Part shown: positions 25,608-32,995 of the stretch, piece by piece | Layout: each line of letters begins with the position of its first letter | How positions within the stretch are numbered: position 1 is the stretch's first letter | Assembly (NCBI GenBank): GCA_000739515.1 | Contig: DF820460.1 | Coordinates: forward strand, 272,037 to 309,922 | From: Candidatus Moduliflexus flocculans | Lineage (GTDB): Bacteria; Moduliflexota; Moduliflexia; Moduliflexales; Moduliflexaceae | Length of the DNA: 37,886 nt | Direction: 5' to 3' | The notes under the pieces: generated by a model | What the model was told of the DNA's origin: nothing | The model's input: the letters and a program-made list of their open reading frames with translations, nothing else | Database searches by the model: none | Made by a program: the position numbers and the translations under genes

Positions 25608-26870
25608 TCATTTTTTGTCTTTCGTCACAATGACTTCCAGAATGCGCATATTGCGCAATTTGCTGACGGAAATCGTCAGGCCGTCGAATGCCGCCACATC
25701 GCCCCGTTTCGGCATGCGCCCTAATTGTTCTAACACCAGCCCCCCCACCGTGCCGTAATATTCCGGAGAGAAATCCGTGCCGAATTCCTGATTGAATTCA
25801 TGAATGTGCATCATGGCATTAACGCGATACCGGCGGCCTTCTTCAATCGGAAAACACCAGAGCGCTTCATCAGTATCGAATTCATCGGAAATATCGCCGA
25901 CGATTTCTTCGAGAATATCTTCCAGACAAACCACCCCGGACGTGCCGCCGTATTCGTCCACGACAATCGCGATATGAATATGTCGTTCCTGAAAATCCTT
26001 CAACAATTCTTGCACTTTTTTTGATTCCGGCACGAAATAGGCGTCGCGCAGCACGTGACGCAGATGAAAATCCTCGCGGCGTTGATAAATGAATGGCAGC
26101 AAATCTTTGACATAGACCATGCCGATGATATTATCAATAGTGTCGTGATAAACCGGCACGCGGGCGTAGAGTTCCTTCCGGCATTTTTCGACAATCCCCT
26201 CAAAGCTGTCATCAATCGAAAAGCAGAACATGTCCGTGCGCGGAATCATGATCTCTTTGACGCTCACCTCGCTGAAATCAATGAGATTCGTGATAATTTC
26301 GCGCTCGATTGTTTCCACAACTCCTTCGCGCTCGCTGACATCGAGCAACGTGCGAAATTCTTGCCCGGTCAGCATGCGCTCATGACTGCTGCGCGTTCCG
26401 CCGACAAGACGCAGAATGCCGTCGGCAATCGCCGTCAAGATAACACGCGCCGGAAAAATGATGTACGACAACAACCACAACGGGCGACAGGCCAACGACG
26501 CGAAGCGCTCCGGAAATTGCACGGCGAGAATTTTCGGCGTGACTTCGCCGAAAATCAGGAGCAGAAACGTCATCAACACGGTTGCGAGAATCGGGCCGAA
26601 TGCATCGCCGAAAAAATGTAATAACAGAGTGGAAGCCGTCGAAGAGGCGAGAATATTGACGATCTGATTTCCCATGAGAATCGTCACGAGCAAACGGCTG
26701 GGATGGGCTAACAACCTGGAAATGATTCTTGCTATCGAGGGATTCTGTTGCTCTAAATGGTGCAATTTCATCGGCGTGATCGAAAACAACGAGGTTTCCG
26801 AGCCGGAAAAAAACGCCGAGCAGCCAAACAAAAACACCAGCAACATGAGCGAACCGACCAGAAATTCCAT
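25608..26870 (-). CDS. CorC/TlyC-family membrane protein (DUF21-CBS-CorC_HlyC), copy 2
   Basis: A 420-residue paralogue of the neighbouring protein. The DUF21 domain begins FLVGSLMLLVFLFGCSAFFS, then GSETSLFSI; the membrane part includes FLLLIFGEVTPKILA. CBS pair: VKEIMIPRTDMFCF and IAIVVDEYGGTSGVVCLEDI. The CorC_HlyC end includes YGTVGGLVLEQLGRMPKRGD. It starts 5 bp after the dnaB stop codon, so the two are probably co-transcribed. Unlike a recent duplicate, it has diverged over most of its length from copy 1. Confidence 0.92.
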   Translation of the reverse strand: MEFLVGSLMLLVFLFGCSAFFSGSETSLFSITPMKLHHLEQQNPSIARIISRLLAHPSRLLVTILMGNQIVNILASSTASTLLLHFFGDAFGPILATVLMTFLLLIFGEVTPKILAVQFPERFASLACRPLWLLSYIIFPARVILTAIADGILRLVGGTRSSHERMLTGQEFRTLLDVSEREGVVETIEREIITNLIDFSEVSVKEIMIPRTDMFCFSIDDSFEGIVEKCRKELYARVPVYHDTIDNIIGMVYVKDLLPFIYQRREDFHLRHVLRDAYFVPESKKVQELLKDFQERHIHIAIVVDEYGGTSGVVCLEDILEEIVGDISDEFDTDEALWCFPIEEGRRYRVNAMMHIHEFNQEFGTDFSPEYYGTVGGLVLEQLGRMPKRGDVAAFDGLTISVSKLRNMRILEVIVTKDKK

Positions 26871-26875
26871 AGCGT

Positions 26876-28219
26876 TTAGAACACGTTCCCGCTTTCAGGC
26901 GTGGCGTGATGCGTTTCCAGATTTTCGAAGCGCGTGTATTGTTTGATGAATGCCAATTGCACCGTGCCAACCGGCCCGTTGCGCTGCTTGCCGATAATAA
27001 TTTCCGCGATCCCTTCCGGCGCGTCTTCGAAATAAACATCCGGGCGGTAAATGAACATGACGATATCCGCGTCCTGTTCGATGCTACCACTTTCTCTCAA
27101 ATCCGACAACTGCGGGCGTTTGTCCGTGCGTGATTCGACGGCGCGGCTGAGCTGCGACAGCGCGATCACGGGGACATGAATTTCTTTCGCCAATTGCTTA
27201 AGTGAGCGCGAAATTTCGGTGATTTCCTGCTGACGATTTTCGCGGGGCGAGCGGGGCTGCATTAATTGCAAATAATCCACGATAATCACGCCCAGCCCTT
27301 TTTCCATTTTCAGCCGTTTCGCTTTCGCCCGCATTTCGAGAATCGAAATCGCCGCTGTGTCGTCAATGTAAATCGGCGCTTTCGAGAGGATTTCCGAGGC
27401 ATGCGTCAGGCGTTCCCAGTCGTCGGCTTCGAGATCGCCGATGCGGACGCGCTGCGAATCGAGGCGCGATTCGCCGCACAGCAGGCGGATGCCTAATTGC
27501 TCTTTCGACATTTCGAGGCTGAAAATGGCGGTGGGAATGTTGGCCTTAACGCCGATATGATGCGCGACGTTCAAGCAAAACGACGTTTTTCCCATCGCGG
27601 GGCGGGCGGCGAGGATAATCAAATCAGAGGGCTGGAAGCCGGAGGTCATGCGATCCAATTCGACAAAGCCGGTCGGCACGCCGGTGACGAGGCTTTTGGC
27701 TTCCGCCAATTCTTCGATTTTCTGATAACTTTGCTTGACGATTTCGTTCAGCGGCGTAAACGCCTGTTTGACCTGTCCTTCGGAAATTTCAAAGATACGT
27801 TGTTCGGCATCTTCGAGAATGCGGCTGACTTCTTCGGAATCGTCGTAGCAGCGGGTCGCGATTTCAATCGAAGAATTGAGCAGGCGTCTGGCAATCGCCT
27901 TTTCATGGACGATCCTGACGTGAAATTCGATGTTCGCGGCGGTCGGCACAACATCCACCAACGAGACCAAATAGGCCGGGCCGCCGATATGCTCAAGGTC
28001 TCCGCGTCGTTCTAATTCATCGCGCAGCAGCAGCAGATCGATCACGTCGCCGCGCTCGTTCAGGCTCAACATCGCCTGAAAAATCTTCTGGTGGCTGGCG
28101 CGGTAAAAATCGGACGGATGAAAAATTTCCAACGCCTTAAAAATGGCGTTATTATCCAGCAAGATCGCGCCTAACACGGCCTGTTCCGCGTCCAGATTGA
28201 ACGGCGGCAGTTTTTCCAA
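26876..28219 (-). CDS. dnaB: Replicative DNA helicase DnaB
   Basis: The hexameric helicase that unwinds DNA at the replication fork. The N-terminal domain starts PPFNLDAEQAVLGAILLDNN. The RecA-like domain has Walker A ARPAMGKTSF, FSLEMSKEQLGIRLLCGESR, Walker B GVIIVDYLQLM and SQLSRAVESRTDKRPQLSDL, then RESG. The length of 447 residues is normal and no intein is present. The start codon is unusual: in frame upstream of the conserved region only TTG (28219) is available, with no ATG or GTG before a stop codon, and a dispersed repeat begins about 30 bp upstream. It sits in an unusual neighbourhood, between a cyclase gene and CorC-like genes. Confidence 0.95.
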   Translation of the reverse strand: MEKLPPFNLDAEQAVLGAILLDNNAIFKALEIFHPSDFYRASHQKIFQAMLSLNERGDVIDLLLLRDELERRGDLEHIGGPAYLVSLVDVVPTAANIEFHVRIVHEKAIARRLLNSSIEIATRCYDDSEEVSRILEDAEQRIFEISEGQVKQAFTPLNEIVKQSYQKIEELAEAKSLVTGVPTGFVELDRMTSGFQPSDLIILAARPAMGKTSFCLNVAHHIGVKANIPTAIFSLEMSKEQLGIRLLCGESRLDSQRVRIGDLEADDWERLTHASEILSKAPIYIDDTAAISILEMRAKAKRLKMEKGLGVIIVDYLQLMQPRSPRENRQQEITEISRSLKQLAKEIHVPVIALSQLSRAVESRTDKRPQLSDLRESGSIEQDADIVMFIYRPDVYFEDAPEGIAEIIIGKQRNGPVGTVQLAFIKQYTRFENLETHHATPESGNVF

Positions 28220-28251
28220 CGATTTTTTGGCGTTCTGTTCCGTAATTATTT

Positions 28252-28342
28252 ACCACGAGACATGCGAAATACGCGAAAGGAAACACCTCTCCCTTCCTGA
28301 ACGATTCTTCGATTTTTCGCGTATTTTGTGTAGTTCGTGGTT
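28252..28342. repeat. CACGAAA-family inverted repeat between the cyclase gene and dnaB
   Basis: ACCACGAGACATGCGAAATA, then CGCGAAAGG (28252-28280), pairs with TTTTTCGCGTATTTTGTGTA, then GTTCGTGGT (28313-28341). It ends 11 bp from the stop codon of the cyclase gene and lies about 30 bp upstream of the dnaB TTG. Confidence 0.75.
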
Positions 28343-28352
28343 GTAAACGAGG

Positions 28353-30488
28353 TTATTCGAACGGCAGTTCGAGTTCATAGACTTTGACAGCTTTTTCAAA
28401 ACCTTTGACCTGAATTTCGCCCATATCCCTGACAGGAACTGCCCCGCCGAGATGAGCATGCGTTTTATGGCTGATCATGACCTGGCCGGGCGTGGCAGAG
28501 GCTTCCAAGCGTTGCGCCAAATTGACATCACTCCCTAAAACGGTATATTCCATCCGTTCCGCCGATCCCATGTTCCCAACAATCACATAGCCGGTATTGA
28601 TGCCAATGCGGATCGAAATCGGGTCGAGGCCGAGCTTTTCCTGAATTTCCGAGCCTAATTCCCGCACCGATTTTTGCATCTCCGTCGCCGCCATCACCGC
28701 CCGCATTGCATGATCGGGATGCGGCAGTGGGTCGCCGAAAAAACACAACAATCCATCGCCGATAAATTTGTCAACAAATCCATCGTACTTAAATGCGATG
28801 TTCGTCATGCGGCTGAAATACATGTTCAACAAGCGGTGGATGACTTCCGGTTCGATTTTGTCCGACAACGTGCTGAATTTGCGGACATCAGAAAACATGA
28901 TTGACAGTTCTTTGCGCGTGCCGCTCAACGCCAGCGCAGCGGGGTCTTTCAGGATTTGATCCAGCATTTGTTTCGAAACGTATGTTTTGAAGGCTGATCG
29001 CAGATGTTTGCGCTCGCGTTCTTCGGTGGCGTACCAATACACAATAATCAGCGAATACGCGAGGAAAAGCGAAAAGAGAATCGGGTTAAAAATATTAATG
29101 ATCGCGCCATACGCCTGAAAGAGCCAGTTTGCAAAGAAAAGATAACCGAGGACAATCAGAATCATCAGCAGCGTAAAGCGCAATGGCGACAATTTCGGAA
29201 ACAGCAGCGAAATCGCTCCCAAAAGAACGACCGCAATGCCGATATTCCCCCACCAGCCCACTTCATAGAAAAAATTTTGCGTCAGGATCGTATTCATAAT
29301 GGCGGGATGGAGAAAGGCGAGAAAATATTTCGTTTGCAGCGGCGTGGGGCCGATGTCGCCTGTGCCGGTGGAATAGTAACCGATGCTGCATATCCGGCCT
29401 TCTACCTCTTTTTTCCACGATTCGAATGCTGCCGGGTCGTTTTCGCTCGCCAATACGTCGGAATACGAATAGCCGGTCTGATTCGACGGATAATTCACGC
29501 GCAATTGCAGGCGATCATCCACCGGAATGCGAATATCGGTCAGGTCGGCGCGTTCCGGGTATTTGGCCTGGCGCAGCCAAATGTATTTGCCCGGCACGAT
29601 TTCGACCTGTTCAGGCGCAACTTTCAAATAACGCAAGACCGACGCAAACGCTAACGAGGGAAAGAGTTGATCTTGTACTCGAATCACCAATGGCACGCGG
29701 CGAAAGATGCCGTCGGAATCGGGGGACGCGGAAATATGCCCCATGCCGATAGCGGCTTCCGAAAGCTCGACCATCGGCGCGACGGCGCGATTCGCATGGA
29801 ACATCTTTCCTGAAGCCGTTAATTTGAATGGGTACTGAAAGCGCCGTAACACGGCCTCTACGCGCTCCCGATCTTCCTGTCCGGTAAAAATAAACGGATC
29901 GCGTTCGATCAGTTTTTCATAAGGCTCGTCTTCAATCAAATTCGCGCGTTCTTCGGGCAGCGCGTCCACGTCAACACAGATGCGCCCGTCCTGCTGCATC
30001 GTGACCGGTTCGAGAATATGGCCGATCTGCGGATATTTCGCGAGAAAATCGGCATGTTCGGCAGGCAAAAAACAAGGCTGCTCAGTCAACTGAAACGGGG
30101 TGGAAAGGATCACGTTATTCGCCTGGCGGACGGCCTCGAAGAATTGTGCGTCCCCTTCCTGGCTCGATTTGCGCGGGAAAATCAAATCGTAATCAATAAC
30201 AGCCGCGTTCATCTGGCGAAGGAGGTTCAGCATTCTGGCATGAACGGAGCGGTCCCATGGCCAGACGCCGATAGCGTCGAGGCTTTTGTCGTCAATGCCG
30301 ATATTGACGAGATTCGGATAGTTCGGCACGGGCTTGCGCAGGCGAAAGCGATAATCAACGGTTTTTTCCTCCCATTCATACAACTGTTGCGGCAAAAGGA
30401 AATTGACGAGCGAAATCGTCAACAGGGCGAGCAGGCTGAGGAAAAGCGAAGTGATATATTTATTTTGAAATGGAAGCTTGATGGTCAT
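28353..30488 (-). CDS. CHASE2-domain class III adenylate cyclase
   Basis: A 711-residue membrane receptor cyclase. An N-terminal membrane helix (about 10-33) leads to an extracytoplasmic CHASE2 domain (about 40-400, with DYRFRLRKP and VNIGIDDKSLDAIGVWPWDR). Three membrane helices follow (about 410-430, 437-457, 462-486), then the catalytic domain (about 525-700). Metal-binding Asp 534 (IMFSDVRKFS) and Asp 578 (KFIGDGLLCFFGDP) are present. Lys 574 and Asp 654 (VLGSDVNLAQRLE) are the pair associated with ATP rather than GTP, and Asn 656/Arg 660 complete the site. It should make cAMP in response to an unknown envelope signal. It is probably co-transcribed with the DUF4384-like gene upstream. Confidence 0.93.
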   Translation of the reverse strand: MTIKLPFQNKYITSLFLSLLALLTISLVNFLLPQQLYEWEEKTVDYRFRLRKPVPNYPNLVNIGIDDKSLDAIGVWPWDRSVHARMLNLLRQMNAAVIDYDLIFPRKSSQEGDAQFFEAVRQANNVILSTPFQLTEQPCFLPAEHADFLAKYPQIGHILEPVTMQQDGRICVDVDALPEERANLIEDEPYEKLIERDPFIFTGQEDRERVEAVLRRFQYPFKLTASGKMFHANRAVAPMVELSEAAIGMGHISASPDSDGIFRRVPLVIRVQDQLFPSLAFASVLRYLKVAPEQVEIVPGKYIWLRQAKYPERADLTDIRIPVDDRLQLRVNYPSNQTGYSYSDVLASENDPAAFESWKKEVEGRICSIGYYSTGTGDIGPTPLQTKYFLAFLHPAIMNTILTQNFFYEVGWWGNIGIAVVLLGAISLLFPKLSPLRFTLLMILIVLGYLFFANWLFQAYGAIINIFNPILFSLFLAYSLIIVYWYATEERERKHLRSAFKTYVSKQMLDQILKDPAALALSGTRKELSIMFSDVRKFSTLSDKIEPEVIHRLLNMYFSRMTNIAFKYDGFVDKFIGDGLLCFFGDPLPHPDHAMRAVMAATEMQKSVRELGSEIQEKLGLDPISIRIGINTGYVIVGNMGSAERMEYTVLGSDVNLAQRLEASATPGQVMISHKTHAHLGGAVPVRDMGEIQVKGFEKAVKVYELELPFE

Positions 30489-30503
30489 GGGATGCGGGAG
30501 AAA

Positions 30504-30535
30504 CCTGTCAAGCGCGTTGAAACGCGCCTGACAGG
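30504..30535. repeat. Hairpin of the TTGAA-loop family between the DUF4384-like and cyclase genes
   Basis: CCTGTCAAGCGCGTT pairs with AACGCGCCTGACAGG around GA, with one mismatch. It lies 29 bp beyond the stop codon of the DUF4384-like gene. The outer CCTGTCA matches the GTCAGACACC palindromes, but the inner stem is different. Confidence 0.65.
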
Positions 30536-30563
30536 GCGATGTTCGAGGTCTGACAGATTGCGT

Positions 30564-31280
30564 TTACTCGTTCGATTTCGGCGTGTTGTTCTCTGTATGT
30601 CCGGTGCTGCCGGTGGCGTCAACCGGCCAGAGCATTCTGCCGGTGCTGCCGGTGGCGTCAATCGGTTTTAAGATGCCGCGTTTCTGGAACTCTCCGCGAG
30701 TAATGCTCCCTTTCGGAATCATGCCGATTCCAAACGTTACGCTTGAACCCGCCCATTCGATCCCTTTAAGCTCTTCTAAGCGGCTGTGCAGCTTTTCGAG
30801 TCGAGCCGTATCATTCGCCGGAATGGTATAAACGGCCTCTTTTTTGAGATCGGCCTCGAACAACGCAAATGGTTCACGCGTACAAAAAATATTTAATGCC
30901 TCCGTCCCTTTTGGCATTGAGACTTTGATCTTCAATCCCAAATCCGCATCAGTTGAATACGTTTTTTGAGCCTCAATCCCCGTATGTTGAAAATATTGGC
31001 TTGGGATGAGGAAGCTAATATCGCCATTCGTCGAGATATCCATGAGCGTTATATGACATGGCTGATCGGCCTGAAACCGAGCTTCAAGAGATTCTCCGAT
31101 CTCATAGTTCTTCTTTTGCGTGCCAATCACAATTTTCATGGTATCGCTCGGTTTCAATTCCTCTAACGTCTTCATCACCGTATTATACGTCTCGCTGAAT
31201 TGCGTTTCTTCCGCCAATACGATCCCGCTCATTCCAATTGCCAGAACAAGCATCATACTCATCAATTGTATTGTTCTCAT
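30564..31280 (-). CDS. Secreted DUF4384-like protein
   Basis: A 238-residue exported protein. The signal peptide MRTIQLMSMMLVLAIGMSGI is followed by a cleavage-like VLAEE. The middle resembles DUF4384: YEIGESLEARFQADQPCHIT, LMDISTNGDISFLIPSQYF and the following FCTREPFALFEADL. Its molecular function is not established; DUF4384 domains often accompany signalling proteins. The C-terminus contains a short direct duplication (PIDATGSTGR / PVDATGSTGH) made by a DNA tandem repeat at 30601-30665. AGGAGG lies about 8 nt before the ATG. It sits just upstream of the CHASE2 cyclase on the same strand, so it may feed the periplasmic sensor domain, but that is inference. Confidence 0.7.
   Translation of the reverse strand: MRTIQLMSMMLVLAIGMSGIVLAEETQFSETYNTVMKTLEELKPSDTMKIVIGTQKKNYEIGESLEARFQADQPCHITLMDISTNGDISFLIPSQYFQHTGIEAQKTYSTDADLGLKIKVSMPKGTEALNIFCTREPFALFEADLKKEAVYTIPANDTARLEKLHSRLEELKGIEWAGSSVTFGIGMIPKGSITRGEFQKRGILKPIDATGSTGRMLWPVDATGSTGHTENNTPKSNE
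30601..30665. repeat. 39-bp-period tandem duplication inside the DUF4384-like gene
   Basis: CCGGTGCTGCCGGTGGCGTC, then AACCGG at 30601-30626, recurs at 30640-30665 with one change (AATCGG), a period of 39 bp or 13 codons. Because 39 is a multiple of three, the frame is kept and the protein gains a second ATGSTG segment. Inside each unit GCCGGTG is itself partly repeated. Confidence 0.8.
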
Positions 31281-31347
31281 AAGCCATTCCTCCTGTATGA
31301 AGAGTCATGTATATCGAAATGGTTTTCGACACACGCGCCGCATAAAC

Positions 31348-31380
31348 GGGCGGACACGGGTGGACGAAAAAATTTCGCCC
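31348..31380. repeat. GGGCGGACAC...TTTCGCCC short dyad
   Basis: A GGGCG...CGCCC dyad with G+C-rich outer bases and an A-rich centre (GACGAAAAAATTTCGCCCTA). It resembles dispersed palindromes of the GGGCGAACAC type but only one copy is seen here. Confidence 0.4.
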
Positions 31381-31394
31381 TACATGTGCAGGGG

Positions 31395-31432
31395 AAAATC
31401 AGGCGCTCGAAACGGATGGATCGCCTGATTTT
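31395..31432 (-). terminator. Possible terminator of the pilT-pilU transcript
   Basis: The stem AAAATCAGGCG and its exact complement CGCCTGATTTT enclose 16 bases. On the minus strand it begins 16 bp after the pilU-like stop codon and ends in TTTT. The A:T pairs at the stem base make it symmetric, so it could act in either direction. Confidence 0.5.
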
Positions 31433-31447
31433 ATGCTGCATTGTTGA

Positions 31448-32932
31448 TTATTTCCCGGCAGGTTTTGGCGCTGGACGCCGCGCCCCGCCAGGGCCTTGCT
31501 GCGGTTGATGTTCTTCCGGCGGTTTGAATGCGAAGTTTTCCGTCGCTTTTTCTTCGCCTGGAATCGGCAGCCCCGCCGTCTTGATTTTCAGTTTCAAGTT
31601 GTTCGCGCTGTCGGCGTTGACCAACGCTTCCTGAAAACTGATAATCCCATCGCGATAAAATCCGAAAAGCGCCTGATCAAACGTTTGCAGACCGTCGGTC
31701 GTCAATTGCTCCATCGCTTCTTTGATCAAGCCGATTTCCCCCTTTAGAATTAAATCAGCGATGCGCGGCTTATTAAGCATGACTTCCACCGCCGCCCGCC
31801 GTTTGCCGTCCACTGTGCGCACTAAGCGCTGCGAGACGATGGCGCGGAGATTCAGCGAAAGCTGCTGATAAATCTGCTCATGGCGCTCTATCGGAAAAAA
31901 GTTCATGATGCGCTCAATTGCCTGGTTCGCGTTATTGGCGTGGAGCGTGCCAATTGAAAGATGGCCGGTTTCCGCGAATTCAACGGCGTGTTCCATCGTT
32001 TCGGAATCGCGGATTTCGCCTAAAAGAATCACATCTGGCGCCTGGCGCAGTGTGTTTTTCAACGCGGCTTTGAATGAGACCGTATCCGTGCCGACTTCGC
32101 GCTGGGTGATGACGCATTTTTTATGCGGATGCACGTATTCCACCGGGTCTTCGATGGTGATGATATGCCCCGGAGAATTCGCATTACGGTAATCAATCAT
32201 GGCAGCCAACGAGGTAGATTTACCAGAACCGGTTGCGCCGACGACGATCACTAACCCGCGTTTTGCCATGATAATATCATTCAAAATCGGCGGCAGTTTC
32301 AACTGTTCGACCGTCAGAATTTCCATTTTAATCTGGCGAATAACTGCGCCCGCGCAGTTTCTCTGGCGGAAGATATTTACGCGGAATCGGCCAAGTTTCG
32401 GATAAAAGAGGGCGAGGTTGACCTCGTAAGTTTCTTCGAACTCCAGCTTTTGCTTGTGATTCGTCATCTGTTTGACGAGGTCTTCAGTGTCGGCCATCGT
32501 GAGTTTATAATCACCGATGGGGCTGGTAATGCCTTCAATGCGGTAGGCTGGCGGATAATCGAACGTCAGATAGACATCAGAGGCGTTATGCTTGACCATG
32601 TAATCCAGCAATAGCTCGATATTGATGTTCCGAATGTTAATCGCGATGGCGTTGCCCTTCCGGGCGACTGTGCCTGCAAAGCGTCCGAGGTTTGGGCGTT
32701 CCACTGACATATCCACTTTGCCGTTTTCTTCAAGCTCTTTTTTATCTTTCGGAGAGAGTATCTGCGCGGCGACCTCTTTCAAATCGTCCATCGTCAGCTT
32801 GGTTTGATTGATCGGCTTGAATGGCGCATTCAATTCCGTGCGGCAGGATAGCGGCGCATCAACGGCTAACGCGATTTCGTAGGCATTCTGTTTGAGCAGA
32901 AAATCTAACAACTGTTCGACTTTCATTCCCAT
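31448..32932 (-). CDS. PilT/PilU-family retraction ATPase with a duplicated N-terminal domain
   Basis: A 494-residue hexameric secretion/retraction ATPase related to PilU. The ATPase core has Walker A GATGSGKST (232-240), the Asp box IITIEDPVEYVHP, Walker B VILLGEIRDSETM and the His box IGTLHANNANQ. The PilT sequence AIRNLIRE is replaced by RIADLILKGEIGLIKEAM, as in PilU-type proteins. Residues 104-201 are the usual N-terminal PAS-like domain (IELLLDYMVKHNASDVYLTF), and residues 4-101 are a second, more diverged copy (VEQLLDFLLKQNAYEIALAV), making the protein about 100 residues longer than usual. The C-terminus is Pro/Gly-rich. AAGGAGGG precedes the ATG by about 7 nt. It follows pilT by 63 bp. 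Confidence 0.88.
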   Translation of the reverse strand: MGMKVEQLLDFLLKQNAYEIALAVDAPLSCRTELNAPFKPINQTKLTMDDLKEVAAQILSPKDKKELEENGKVDMSVERPNLGRFAGTVARKGNAIAINIRNINIELLLDYMVKHNASDVYLTFDYPPAYRIEGITSPIGDYKLTMADTEDLVKQMTNHKQKLEFEETYEVNLALFYPKLGRFRVNIFRQRNCAGAVIRQIKMEILTVEQLKLPPILNDIIMAKRGLVIVVGATGSGKSTSLAAMIDYRNANSPGHIITIEDPVEYVHPHKKCVITQREVGTDTVSFKAALKNTLRQAPDVILLGEIRDSETMEHAVEFAETGHLSIGTLHANNANQAIERIMNFFPIERHEQIYQQLSLNLRAIVSQRLVRTVDGKRRAAVEVMLNKPRIADLILKGEIGLIKEAMEQLTTDGLQTFDQALFGFYRDGIISFQEALVNADSANNLKLKIKTAGLPIPGEEKATENFAFKPPEEHQPQQGPGGARRPAPKPAGK

Positions 32933-32995
32933 TCTCGTCCCTCCTTACCTATGCTCAGAGTGTTTGATTGATGGCCTCGCCTGGCTGAGGTCAGA

